Below, piece by piece: positions 21,724 to 34,700 of a stretch of DNA of 64,000 nucleotides. The notes under the pieces were generated by a model. The model worked only from the letters and a program-made list of their open reading frames with translations. It did no database searches and was not told the origin of the DNA. A program made the position numbers and the translations under genes. Origin of the DNA: Mercenaria mercenaria (lineage: Eukaryota > Mollusca > Bivalvia > Venerida > Veneridae); assembly GCF_021730395.1 (NCBI RefSeq), contig NC_069371.1, forward strand, positions 68,602,001 to 68,666,000, written 5' to 3'. Every line of letters begins with the position of its first letter. The first letter of the stretch is position 1.

Positions 21724-22335
21724 GTTTGGTTTGGATTTAACATCGTTTCCAACAGTATTTCAGTAACGAAATTGCGGACAGTTATCCTAATCAATGTTCC
21801 TGGATTCTGAACCAGTATACACTCGGTCCCAGTTTCACAAAAAAACTTAAATAACCACTTAGTTAAGTATGTTCTATTGCTTAAGTTATTGTTACTTAAT
21901 ATTGATTTTGTCTATATTACCATGATAACAATGTACTTATAGCTAAATTATTTTTATTTAAGCACGATAGAACGAACGAAAGTATTTGCTTAAGTATAGT
22001 TCTTATTTCTATACTTTGTTCTATGTAAAATTCAGAATTGTTGTGTTTTGATCTATTATAAAGTCATTTACGGTTCTGATATAGATGAAAAAGTCAACAT
22101 TGAAGACGAATAAAGGGCAAAAACAAGCATTTGAAATAAAAGATTCTGCTAAACTATTACTTAAGACTTTTTTATTAAATTTGGGCCTGTCCTCCGTAAG
22201 TAACTGCTGGCTTCCCAACATGAATCATAGGTGGAGGACGAATGATATCAGGCACATTATCTTTAATCAAATCGTCACGGAAAACATACGCCCCGCACGG
22301 GGATCGAACTCACGACCCTGCGATTTAGTCGAGTT
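21724..22335 (-). mobile_element. Older tRNA-Arg-like SINE split by a MITE, copy B
   Basis: The 3' part lies at 21724-21822 and the 5' part with head-derived GGGGATCGAACTCACGACCC at 22187-22335. Same insertion site as in copy A at 7568-8800. Confidence 0.75.
21823..22186. mobile_element. MITE, short form
   Basis: Terminal sequences CGGTCCCAGTTTCAC on the left and GGGCCCAAATTTAA-like in reverse on the right, with inner CTTAGTTAAG on the left. Internally deleted relative to the 1-kb copy A form. The left and right 150-200 bases align well with that form. Confidence 0.5.
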
Positions 22336-22644
22336 AAAGACTTCACGTCTTCAAAAAAGAACACGATATCATAGCGATTTAAAGAAGTAGTCTATTAAAT
22401 TCAGTAAAATCGTTGTTTAAATAGTGTACCTGTATAGTGTTTTATACACATTGAAAAATAACAAATGCAAGGTTAAACTTACATGTATTATCCCGTTAGA
22501 TGTCTTTCACAAGTATCTCACAATGCAATCTCGTTATTTATATCTCCCTTTAGTATGTGTTTGTAATTTGGTTATCCGCGTAACTACGGAATGTATTAAA
22601 AGCACTCGAGATAAAAGGATGTTGATAAGAGGACATAAACTATA
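22336..22644. other. Non-coding part of copy B
   Basis: Counterpart of about 8801-9116. No gene seen. Confidence 0.4.
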
Positions 22645-22957
22645 CTTATTTACAGAGAGAACGTGCCTTCATCGAGAAGAGGACTTAAAGTATTTTTGTA
22701 TACGTGAAAAGAAAAAGGATCCTTGAGGTTCGTAAACAAGATACGGAAGTCGACAAGAGGACTCAAACTATACTGTATACAAAACGTACGTTCTTTCGCC
22801 GACGTGAAGACACAAATTATATTGTATACAGAAAGTCCGTTCATTCGACGACAAGAGAACTTGAACTATACCGTACGCAGAGAGCACGTTCCTTCGTCGG
22901 TCGACTAGAGGACTAAATTTGTACTTGTATAAGACAAAACGTTCATATGTAGACAAA
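22645..22957 (+). repeat. 49-bp tandem repeat, short array
   Basis: Three consecutive units of exactly 49 bases start at 22749, 22798 and 22847, flanked by more diverged units. Open frames on both strands across it follow the repeat and are not genes. Confidence 0.75.
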
Positions 22958-23036
22958 GCGCCTGTGAACGTGTTAATCATGAAAAGGGCGCTATATAAAT
23001 CTTGTATAATAATAATAATAATAATAATAACTATAA
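22958..23036 (+). mobile_element. SINE/LINE 3' tail with (TAA)n
   Basis: AAAAGGGCGCTATATAAATC followed by a run of eight TAA-type units. This GGCGCTATATAAAT plus trinucleotide tail is typical of 3' ends of LINE-mobilised short elements in many animals. It replaces the distal part of the 49-bp array present in copy A. Confidence 0.55.
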
Positions 23037-23089
23037 TGATAACGAACTGCCAAAAACTATATACATGTATATAGTTATTGGCATTTAAT

Positions 23090-23710
23090 TTAAGGTAGTT
23101 CTGCACACGTTTGACATACTGGAAGTAATTGCGTAACGTCGTTTATCCGGATAACGTAGAATAAAGCCTGGACTTGGTATACAGAATTTAAACTCGTTGT
23201 ATAAATTAATGACAACCCGTGAGTAGATTTATTAAAACGACATCGTGACGATCTTTCTTAAGACAAAATATGATATTTTAAAGTTTCATACGTTAAATAA
23301 TTCCAAAAAAGTATGTTAAATTTATCGTTTGATTTGCAAATCTCTTTAATAATGATCAAATATCGATAAAAAAATAAGCACAAGGACCTATAAATTTCAT
23401 GTCACCATTTTATAGACCATATAGGCCATATCTTGATTTATGACTGTGAGAAATTTCATTAAAATCTACAATGAATAGAAATTAATTCGCAAACATTTTA
23501 TCAGAATTAGGATTTTCCCAAAGTCGCCCATTATGAACACTCGTGTGAGGTCCTAATTTTTTCAAACCAGACTAGTAAAATATCAAGCACATGACTCTAC
23601 CATTTTTATTTACCGAATTTTCTACATATATTCTGAAATTATTATTAAGTCAGGGTTATATAAAATTCTACATTGTAGAAAAAATATCCGAACGTGCAGC
23701 ACTACCTTAA
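23090..23710. mobile_element. TTAA-flanked non-autonomous DNA transposon (AGGTAGT family)
   Basis: TTAA at 23090-23093 and 23707-23710 as target site. The ends read AGGTAGTTCTGCACACGTTT and, reversed from the right, AGGTAGTGCTGCACGTTCGG. There is no transposase frame. TTAA duplication suits piggyBac- or Kolobok-type elements. It is absent from copy A. Confidence 0.7.
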
Positions 23711-23900
23711 CTTAATTGAGCGTTAAGTGATATATAAACTAATGCACTCCATATTTGTATATTACCTTAGAAGTATTCTGTGATAACAGAACTATATAAA
23801 GTGTCCTGTTTAATTGCTTGAATGTAAAGGTAAGGTAAATATCATACAACAGAAACGTTTTAATTTTAATTTTTAGCAAAGTGTATCGACTTAGAACCTC
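23711..23900. other. End of duplication copy B, with empty SINE site
   Basis: Matches 13430-13482 joined directly to 13759-13830, without the SINE present in copy A. Confidence 0.8.
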
Positions 23901-23959
23901 AGATTCCCTTTCTAAATTCCACTCTGTTTAGTTCTGCAAATTATTTTTTCGTATAGGGC

Positions 23960-24215
23960 AACCCCATTACTTTAACTGGGGACAATACACTGCTTTTCAT
24001 GGAATTACAGGCTGGTGTATCATTAAAGATTCCATCTGCACCGCTGATGTCTCTAAATTTCTTTGTGTACTTGTAGCATGTGTAAATGTTGAGTTCTGCT
24101 CAACCCGGGGCTAGAGGATGTGGACGGTAGAATGCATTTCCACTACCGTCCATGAACAGGGCTCAGTTAAACCGAGTCTGAAACATTTTCGTTTTTGTCG
24201 ATTTGAGCCCCTTTG
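23960..24215 (-). repeat. Three-hairpin interspersed repeat, minus strand, running into distorted sequence
   Basis: Stem 3 (24088-24104) and stem 2 (GGACGGTAG 24122-24130 with CTACCGTCC 24143-24151) are both perfect. Stem 1 lies near 24160-24180. The lead-in that should follow becomes distorted from about 24190 with stretched homopolymers, which marks where sequence quality fails. Confidence 0.7.
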
Positions 24216-27200
24216 GGGGTTTCCCCCTTTTTTTAAATTTTTTTAAAATAACACCCAATATTAAATTTAAAATTTAGGTTTTTGAATAAAATTCTCTTTT
24301 TTTTTCCCATCTTTGAAAATTTTAATATTACTGGGCATATTTACTTTTAAATTTTTCGTTCTTATCATTTTTTTTTTTAAAAATTTAAAAAAAATTTTTT
24401 TGGGGGGAAAAAATTATCTTTTTGAAAAATTTTTTTCCCCCTAAGGGGAAAATTTTTTCGAAAAAAAAACATATTTTTCCTCTATGGGGGAAAGTTTTCG
24501 TATTCCAAAAAATTTCTTTTTTTGTTTTAAGTTTTAAAAAGGAATTTTAACATAAAGTTGGTCGGCAAACACCTTTTTAATGGGGTTTCTTTTGTTTTGT
24601 TTTTTCTTTTTTTAAATTAAAATGTATTAGTTTTTTCTTCTATAAACGGGGGTTTTTTACCACCCCCTTTTTTTTTTTTTGTTTTTTGTGCCCAAAAAAT
24701 TTGGAATTGTAAAATTTTTTTAATAAAAATTTTTAAGGTTATTTAAAAACCGAAACAACTTTTTTTTAATTTTTTAAAGAGGGGACCAATGTTTTTTTTC
24801 AGACTGTTAAATTGTAAAAATAAATTTCCTAAAAATTTATTTAAATCCTTTAGGAAAAAACTTTATTTCCTTATTTTTAAGGAAAAATTTATAACTTTTC
24901 CCCTTTTTTCGGGAAAAAATATTTTATTTTAAAAATTTAATCCAAAAAAAGGTTACAACTTTTTGAAATTGATTAGGTTTGGGGACAAAAACCACATTTT
25001 TTTTCTTTTTTTTTTTCCAAAAAAAATTTTTTTTAAAGGAAAAGTTTTTTTAACCAAGGAAGAACAAAAACAAATAGAAAGTTTATTTTTTGGGTTTCTT
25101 ACTCAAACGCCCCGCATATTGGGGAAAAGTTTTAAATTCCCTTGGGGCTAAAATCAAAAGAATAAAACCCTTTTAATTTAAAAAATTATTGGTTTTTGGG
25201 ATTTCCCCCCCCCCTTCTTTTTTGCAATTAACTTGAATGAATTTTTTTAAATTTTAAAATTTAAAAAAAATTTTTTTTTTCCCATAATTTATTTAAATTA
25301 GATTTTTTTTTAGCCCCCCAACCAAAAACAAATTTAAAATTTTTAAAAAGAAAAAATAAAAAAAATTTTTTATAACATAGGTTTATATTAAATTTAAAAA
25401 AGAAAAAAAACAAAAAAAACAAAAAAAACAAAATTAAAAATAAAAAAGATAAAAAAAATTAAAAAATTTTTTTTTAAATTGGTTTATATAAATTTTTCTA
25501 TATATTAAAACGTTTAAAATCAACGGGGGAAAAAAAATTTTATTCCTCCCTAAAATTTTCCTTGGGTTTTTTTTTGCATGGGGTTTTTTATTATAGGAAA
25601 TTTTTATTCCTGTCCCAACCTTTTTTCCCCCCCTGACCCCGTTTGGGATTGTTTCTTTAATTTTTTGGCTTTGTTTTTTTTTTAAAATTTTAAATTTTAA
25701 AGAAAATTTTTTTTAAAAAAACTTGAAATCGACCTTTTAGTTCATTTTTTAAATATCTGAGTGGAAAATGGCGTGGGTTTTTTTAACTTTTTTGGGGTGG
25801 GTGACGCCGTAATAATTTTCAAAAAAAAGGGTAATTTTTAAAAAAAATTTTTCACGATTTTTTTGTTTATTTTTTGGGGGGAAATTTTTCCTTTTTTTTT
25901 TTTTTAAAAGAAAATTTTAAAAAAAAATTAATTTTTAAAAGGGGATTGTAAAAAAAGGTTATCCCTTAACAAAAAATTTGGGTTAAATTTTTTATGTCGG
26001 GAATTTTTAAACCCAAATTAAAAATTTCCCCCCCAAAAACGGTTGGGGGGGTTTGTTGTTAACCCAAATTTAAAGACAATATTTTTATATTTTATAAATT
26101 TGGGGGGGAAAAAAATTTTTTTGGGGGAACCTTTTTAAAAGAGGGGGTAACCATTTCGGGCTTTTTTGGGGGGGGGGGGGGGGGGTGGGTGGAAAAAACC
26201 CGGTTTCAGCCCCCTTTTTTTAAATGTAAATAAAATAATTCCCCCCAAATTTTCTTCGAGCCCGGTTTCCCCTTTTTTAAAAATATTACCCCAAAAAAAA
26301 GGAAATTTATTTTAATTAAATTGTTGTTTGGGTTCAAAAAATTTGTTTTTATAGAATTTTGTTTATAAAAAAATTTTGGGTTTTCCGAAAAAAAGATTTT
26401 TTAAGGTTAAAATAAAATTTCCCCCAAATAAACCCCCCGGTATTTTTATTTTTGGGAAAAACGAGTTGTTTTTCAAAATTTTGTTTTAAATTTGGGGAAA
26501 CTAATTAAAAAAAATTTATTTAAAAAAATTCAAATAAAAAATTTTTTTTTAAAAAAAGATTGTTAATCTTGCCTAAAATTGGGTAATTAAAAATTTAACA
26601 AAATCAAAATTTTTTAAATCAGTTAAATTTTTTGGTTTTTATTTTTAAAAAAAAATATTTGAAAAAAAAAATTTTAAATTACTTTTTTTTGGGAGGGTTT
26701 TTTCCAAATTTTTTAAAAATTTTAGAAAAAAAAAATTTAATAAAAAACCTAAAAAAAGTTTTTTTGTTTTTTAAAAAAGAATCTTAGTTGTGTTTAAGGG
26801 AAAACTTAACCGTGGTTAAAAATAAATAAATTTACGTTTAACCCAAAAAATTTAAAAGGGTTAAAAGGCGAAATTTTTTAAAATTTTTTATCCTAAAACC
26901 CTTGTTTTTTTTTTTTTTTGGGTTTTTTTCCTTAAAGACATTTTGTTTTTTTTTGTTTCAGTTAACAAAAAATTTTTTAAAATGTTAAATACAATTTTAA
27001 AAAAGGGTGAAGTTTTTAAAAAGCAAAATTTTTTAATACATGTTTTTCGAAATTTTTTAAATTTTTTGTAAAATGTTTTGAAAAAAGGAAAATTTATTTA
27101 CTTTTACATGCCTAAAAAAAAGGAAAATTTTTTAAATTTAAATAAAAATTTTTTTAAAACTTTTTTTGGGAAAAATGTTAAGGAAAAAAAAAAAAAACAA

Positions 27201-30200
27201 AACTTGGTTTGGGGGTTTGAAGCCCCCCTTTTTAAAATATGTTTATGATAATAAATTCAAAAAAATGCCATGAAAAAAAAATTTTATTTAAATGGAAAAC
27301 CTTTTTGGGGGAAAATTTTGGGGCCTTTTTTTTTCCGGGGTTTTTGGGTTTTAAAAATATTCCCTTCATTGGGTTAGCCATGGGGTAATTTTAGGGAGGA
27401 ATTTTTAAAAAATTTTGGGCTTTACAAATTTCTGGCATTTGGCATTGTTTTTGGAATAACTTTCAAAAAAGGCAAGGAAACCTTAAAAAAATTTTTTTTA
27501 ATTGTGCATTTTTTCCAACTGTTTTTAAGTCAAATTTTTTTTCAAATTTTAAAATTTGAAAAAAGTTTTTTAAAGGGCAAATTTTGGCTTTAATTTTAAC
27601 TGTTTCCCCGGGGTTTTTTTTTCCCAAAATTTTTTTTTTTTTAAATTTTTTAAAAAACCCCAAAGTTTCAAAAAATAAAAAAATTTTCTTTTTTTTTTAT
27701 TTTGGAGCGGCAATAGTTTAAATAAAAAAAATTTAAAAACTACTTAAATTTTTTTTACTTTTTTTTTTTTTTGAAAATTTTTAAAAAATTTGTCCCAAAA
27801 TTTAAACTTTAGTGAAATTTTTATTTTCGCTCCCCGTGAAATTTGGTGTGAAACCCCCCGGGGGTTTTTTCTAAGTTTTAAAATTTTTAAAAATTTCTTG
27901 TTTGCAAAATCAAGGTTTTTTTAAATTAATTATTATACCTTAAATTTTATGACAAGTTTTTTTTTGTTAAAAACCTTTAAAACATTTTTCCCCTTTTGGG
28001 GCTTATTGTTTTTGGAAAATTTTTTTTTCTGAAAAAATCCATTTTACTTTTTAGGCCCAAAAAGTTCAATTTCTCCCCCGTATGGATAAAACCCCCAAAA
28101 TTTTGTTTTTTTACTTAATGAATGGTTAAAATTTGGTTTAAACTAAAAAAAAAAAGGGTTTAAAACCATTTTATATCAGGCTCAAACCTCAATCCCCTTT
28201 TAGTGTGAGTTTCCATTTTTTTTTTGGGGCCCTTATTTTACCCTGGGGAAAATGTTTAAATTAAACCCCCAGTTTTTAAAATTTTCCTTTTGACCCCTTA
28301 AATAAAATTTTTAATTTTTTTTTTTACTTTTGCGGAAAATTTTTTTTTTAACCCCGGGGGGGGGGGGATTTACATGTTTCCCATACCGTCCAAACAATCA
28401 TCCCGGGCATTTGTTTGCTTAAAGGGGATTCCCCCCTTTTTGTTTGGGGTTTCATAAAACCCTTTTAAATGTTTATTAATTAAATTTAAAAAATTCCCTT
28501 TTAAAACCAAAATAATCTTAACCCCTAAGTAAACTTTAATTTTTGGTATAGAAGCAACTAATTTTTTTACTTTTAAAATAATATGTTAAAATCCGGGGTT
28601 AAAACGCAAGTAAATTCACCCTTTTTTCAAATATAAAATTAAACATGTAAAAGGGCTTCCCCTCAATTTTTTTAAATTTTATTTCCAAAATTTCATAATT
28701 TGAATCAATTCAATGCAATTGTGCTGTTAAAAAAAAATGTAAGCTTTAAAATTTAAATTTTAAAATTTTTTTAAAAGTTTAATTTTTTTTTAACTAAATT
28801 ATTATTTTAAAAAACAAAATAAAAAATTTTAAAAAAGCGAATTTTTAAAAATTATTTACCAAATTTAAAAAGTTCATTTATGCTTAAAATTTTTAAAAAT
28901 TAAAATTTTTAAAAAAATGCTAAGAAAAGCAGGTTTTAAAATAAAAATAGGAATTTCCCCTTTTTGAAAAAAAAAATTTTGATAAGAAATACGTTATTAA
29001 AAAAAACCGTTCGTTTGTTTTAAATTAAAACTTTACTCAATAAATTCTTTTTTTTTTAAAATTTTTAAAAGAAAAAAAAAATTTTTTTTTAAAATTAAAT
29101 AACCTTTATTTTTAATTTGTTAAGAATACTTTATAAAAATTTATTAAGAACTTTAATGAAAAAAATTTATTGGGAAAATAAAACCCGGGGGAAAAAGTTT
29201 TTTTTTAGTGGGAAAAGGGGAAAAATTTTTGGGGTTGAAAATGATTTAAATTTTTGGAATTTTTTTAAATTTGGCTTGGAAAGTTTTGGAACCCAAAAAA
29301 ATTTAAATTTTTACACAAAACGTTAAATCCTGATTTGAAAAAAAGTTTGGTTTGCAAAACTCGCATAAAAAAGATGCCTGGAAAACCCAAGCATTCATTT
29401 CGGTTTTTGGTAACTGGTTTACTTTAACGGGAACCCTGTTAAAAAGGGTAAAAATTTTAAAAAAGGGAAAGTTGGAACCCCCCTTGGGCTTTCAATCCTT
29501 AAATTTTCGTTGGGAAATGGGGGTTAGGAGGGGAAAAAGGAACATCGAGGTGGAATTATTAGTTTTTTTGGTGTTTTAAAAGGGTTTGGTTTTGAACTTT
29601 TTTTCCTTTTAATATCCCAATAAATTTTTTTGCCCCCCGGGAAACTTTTTAAATTTGGGGAAAAAAGGGAAGGGATTTGGAAAAACCCTTCAAATCGAAA
29701 CGTTTTTTTGGGGTAATAAAACCAAAAATTTTTAAAAATTTAGAAGTCCTTTTAAAAAATTTTCCAAATGAAGGAGGATCATTTTTTTTTTAAAAGGGTT
29801 GAAAAGGGGTTTTTTTCTCATTTTTCCCGTATTTCTTCTTTATGGGACCCCCAAAAATTCAAAAAAATCCCATAATTTTATAATACTTTCAAGATGTTTG
29901 TTTGGGGTTTTTCCTATTTGAAAAAAAAAAAAAAAATAATAACTTTAAATCATGTAAATTTTGTTGCATTTTTTGGGGAAAAAAATTTTTTTTGGGGAAA
30001 ATAAAATTTGACCGTTCCGGGAAAAATAATTTTTTTTAAAATAAAAGGGAAAAAAATTTTTGGGAAAAATTTTTAAAGGGAGTAAAATATAAAGTTTGGA
30101 ACAAAAAAATTTAATGGGGTTCAAAGTTTGAAAATTTTTTATGAAATTTTTTGACACAGATACTTTCTTTTACAATTTGGTGTAACGGATTAATTTTTAA

Positions 30201-31481
30201 ATAAATACTTCTAATATTATTCAAGGGGGGGGAAAAATTAAAAAAATTTTTCCCTTATATAATATTCAAAAAATTTTTAGACAATTGATGTTTTAAATAA
30301 AATTTTTTTAATTTCAGAAAAAGATAATTTATTTTTATTTATTTTTGGTAAAATATTTTCGAAACCGTTTTTCCCCTCAATAAAAAATTTATTTTTAAAT
30401 TTTTATTGGAATTTTTTAAGAAAAAAAGTTGTTTAAAGAAATTTTCAATTTTTTTTGAAGTTAATTTTGAAACAAGGTATTGAAAAAAATTTTCCCCGCC
30501 CCCCCCTTTTTGGGTTAAAGGGGGGTTTGGGGTACAAAAAAATTTTTTATTTAATACAAAGGAAAAAAAATGTTTTGCAACGAAACTTTGTTTTAAAAGA
30601 ATTAATGATTTAAAAAACCCGATTTTTTTTTTAAAAAAATTTAAAAAAGGGGGGAAAAAATTTAAAAAGGAAATACTAAATGAAAGGTAAAAATTTTAAT
30701 TTTTGTAATTTTTTTTTATTGAGTTTTTTAATTTCTTTATGAACAAAATTTTTTGGAATGTTTTTTTTTAATTGGTTTCAAAGAAAAATTTAATTTTTAA
30801 AAATAAATTAATCAAGTTTTGTTTAAAAAAATTGTCAAATGGTCCTTTTACTGTTCTAATCCTTTCTAATTCTACGTCTTCATTTTAAATGACAAAAAAA
30901 AAGGGGAATAGGGGTGTTAAAAACCCCCCTTAACCCCAACTAAAATTAGGAAGTTTTAAAATACTGCCCCTTTTGGGCCCATCCTTTAATTTTTTTATAC
31001 GAAATTTTTCTTAAAATCCTTTTTTTAAAAAAAAAATTTAAAAAAAAAAATTTTTTTAAAAAAAAAAAAAATTTTTGTTTTTTTTTTTCAAAAAATTTTA
31101 AAAATTAAAATTTTTTAAAAAAATTTTTCCCGGGGGGGGAAGTGTGTGCCGGGGGGGGTTTTTGGGGTTTTTTTTTTTGTTTGGGGGGGGGGGGGGAAAA
31201 AAAAAAAAAAGGGCGGGAAAAAATTTTTTTTTGGGGGGGGGGGAAAAATTCCGGAATTTTTTTTTGGTTTTTGAGGGTTGTGTTTTAAAGTTTTGATTGG
31301 AAAACTTTGGGGGGTTGGGGAGGATGTTTTGTTTTTTGCCCGGGGCCCCCCCCTTTTTTTAAACCTTTTTTTGTGGGGGAAATTTTTTGGGTTGTTATTT
31401 TGAAAAAGGGGGCAATCCGTTTTTTGTTGTTTTTTGGGGGGGTTTTTTTCTTTTTAAAAAGTTTTTGGGGGGGAAAATTTT

Positions 31482-31526
<45 letters not shown>

Positions 31527-31700
31527 GTTAATTTATATTTTTAAAAAAAAAAAATTTAAGGTTTTTCCCAATAAAAAAAAATTTATTTGGGAAAAAAAAA
31601 AATAATTTGGGAGAAAAAAAAAAAAAAAAAAAAAAAAAACTGAAATTTGACAAAAAGGGTTTTGCGAAAAAAGCTTTTTGGGGAATTTTTAATTTTTTAA
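24216..31700. other. Homopolymer-distorted, probably unpolished sequence (severe)
   Basis: Nearly all bases fall in runs of A, T, G or C, including a T run of over 30 near 31491-31520 and long G and A runs near 31180-31210. Natural features seen elsewhere (SINEs, hairpins, varied codons) vanish. The texture suggests raw long-read sequence with homopolymer errors. No open frame here should be read as a gene. Confidence 0.75.
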
Positions 31701-34700
31701 AAAAAAAAATTTAACTGTTAAAAAAATGTGGCTTTCTTTTTAAAAAAAAAGCAAAAATGAGTAATAATTCAATTATATAAAAAAATCGAATGTATTGAGA
31801 AGTTCATTTACAAAAGTGATTACCGTAGAATCAAGTTTAATATTTGTATTTTAAGAAATAATAAACCCTTTGGGTATTACCTTATTTTGACATTTTAGAT
31901 ACGCAAATATTAGCAAAGTAAACCAAGTACAAAATCACATGCTTTAAGGAAGATTAACGGAATACGTTTTAAAAAATTTTAGGGTTTTCAAACTCTAGGG
32001 TTACCCGGTTTTTTCTTTTTTGCCCTAGAACTTTAAAAGGGTTTAAACCCTTTTTAATCCCGCTTAGGCATCCCAACACACTGTATTTTTCAATTTCTTA
32101 ATTGTTATATAGGATCGGTAGGATTCGAAATTGTAATTTTGAAAAATTGAAATACATTTATTAAAGAACACCCCCCTCAAATGAAAAACAACAAACCCAA
32201 ATTCATGAATTTTTAAAACCCCAAAAGTAGGTTGTTTGGAATTGAGGGGGCAATTTGAAAAAATATTTAAATACTGCATGCCAAAAGCCCTTTGATGTTG
32301 GCCACTTTTTTCAAAAGTTTTTTAAAAAGTTTTAACGGGGCATCATTAAAAATTTCCATTACTTTTTTTATTTAAATTTGGGTTTTCTGATTATAGTTTT
32401 AATTGTCTACATTAAAAGTCTGAATATGACGATATTGAAACCTGGGAAAATACCCAAAAGCTAGAAAAATATTTTTTTTTCTTTTTTCTTATTTTTTGTT
32501 TGTAAAACATTTAAACGCTTGTACATATTGTATATTTTATCCCTTTTTCTGTCATAAGTTTACATAAAAGGAAAAAATGGGGAAAATTTTATTTTATTGT
32601 ATTTTACTGAGAAAGGGGTTTAAAAGGTAAGGTTAACAGATCAAGAAACCTGGGATGGTTTTAAATATTCAACATTTTAAAAATTGCAAACATTTTTCAC
32701 CACGTTTAGTACAGGCATTTGGCATCAGGGTATTCAAAAAGCAAATGTAAATGCAATGTCAGCGCAAAATTTGGGAATCACAATTTAGCTCATTCGTATT
32801 TTGTGCTCAGGTCATGCCGCTAGAGCAAGTTGAGGGATTTATCCAAGTAGCTTCCCCTCCCCATCATGCACCCCAAATCTTTTTTCATTGGAACGAAAAA
32901 AGCGATTGATTCCCCTGCCCCCAAATGAATTTAAACGACTGAAATCTTCACATAGTGTACTGTTATTCATATAAACATTAGTTTTACTCAAGGGGTTGAA
33001 AATTTTAAAAAAAAAAATAAATGGTCAAACCATTTATTTAAAATTTTTTACCCACCCTTTTCTTAAAAATTGTTTTTTGGACGGAAAAAAAACAAAACAG
33101 AAAAAATCGCATGCCAATGCGTATTTTTCCCCATCAAAATAATGTAGATTTATGTTTTAAATAAATTATAGTTTTCCCTCCCACTTTCTTGAAATAAAAA
33201 CCCAAATTTTTTGTAAAAACATTTGGCAAAAATTTTAAAAAAATGGGGCGTAACTGCATCAAGGGGAAATAACTTTGTGCAAATTTAAAAATTTAAAATC
33301 ATGTTATATATAGCGATGTGTACGAGTATGTTTTTTTTGGATTTTAAGTCCTTTTAGACAATATGGGATGGAATTTTTTAAGCATTCAAGGAGTGAAGAA
33401 ATACCAAAAAAAAAGAAAATATAAGAATAAATTTTAAGAAAGTAGGATTTAATGGGTTTACATTTGTTTAGGGCCATTTTGGTTTACTCTTAATGAATTG
33501 TAGGAACCTGAAATTTTTTGGATTAAAATCACATTAAGGGGCCCTGAATAACTGTTAAAATTAAAAATACAGAATCACACTATTTTTCAAAACCATTAAA
33601 TTTTTAGCTACAAACTAATTTTTTAAAGGGGATTTTGGCCAAAGTGTGTGTTTGATGGTATTTAAAATTTTGAAACCTGTTAAATAAAGGATGCAAAATT
33701 TAAATTGGTTAATTTAAAGATTTCCTATTTAAATAGATTTTTTACAGGATTTTTAAAAATTGTTTTAAAGGTATGTGATATAGTGATTAAAATTTAAGGG
33801 AATGTTGGTTAGAAGCATTGTTTTAAAAGTTTGCCGAATAATGCCGTTAGGATTTTTTATTTGTTAAAGTGCAGAAAACCCCTCCCAAAGTTACTTTTTT
33901 GGGGGATTCATGAAATTTTTTTAAATACATATTCATTAAATCTTTTAAAAAATGTCCTGAGAAAGAGCAAGACACCACCCCCCAATTTGTGTACATTTTT
34001 GTAAATCCCCAAAAAGTTATTATTACAGTAAAAAAGCCTTTAATTTTTTGCTACCCATCAAGGAAAAAACCGTTTTACTCGGGCAAGAGGGGAAAATTAT
34101 GTTGCCCCCAAGATTTTTATAAAGTTATGGCGGTTTTGATTCTAGATAAACACGTTTTTTAGTTATAAACATTCCTCATGGACGTCGCGAACAGCCCCAG
34201 GGGCAACCCAAAACTTACCACTCTACTTAGGGGAAAATTAAATGCAAACCCAAAAATCAAATTGAATTTTTGCAGGGGTAAAACAATGAGGGAAACACAA
34301 ATTGGAAAGAAAATTTCCCTACTGAAAATTTAAAGGGAAAGGGAAAATTCCCCGGAATAAAACATATTTTATGTGCACCCAATCAAAAATGTTTAAAAAA
34401 AAAAACAATGAAAATAAGCTAAAATTACTTCATTTTTAAATCAAAAAATTAATACTTCTTGTTCGGCCGGTTGTTTTTTTTACGGTTCTTAGTTTTTGTG
34501 AAGTAATTTGACGTTTTAAATAAGACTTTTTTTTTTTACGTTTTTTTAAATTTTATTGCGCTTTTTAATGGGTTTTTTCATGCTTTATTTAATTTAACAT
34601 TTTGTAAATTTTTTGATGAGGATAGTAAGCCCCGGGATTTTACATACCGGGCCCCTTTCGATTTTTTAAAATGTGTTTGTGTAATTTTATAAAAAGTTTA

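Larger units (their letters stand above)
14911..23900. repeat. Tandem duplication, copy B
   Basis: Direct counterpart of 930-13830; anchors are given there. Differences from copy A are two extra 196-bp units, an extra block of about 720 bases at 20505-21225, no Penelope-like fragment, no SINE at the two A-specific sites, a shortened MITE, a shortened 49-bp array, and a TTAA-flanked element at 23090-23710. Most of A 9660-13300 has no counterpart. Confidence 0.85.

Noticed and set aside
22704-23106. Overlapping frames on both strands
   Set aside because: They are produced by the 49-bp repeat and the (TAA)n tail.
31490-31640. Exceptionally long T and A runs as a natural structure
   Set aside because: They occur only in the distorted island, so sequencing or consensus error is the simpler explanation.
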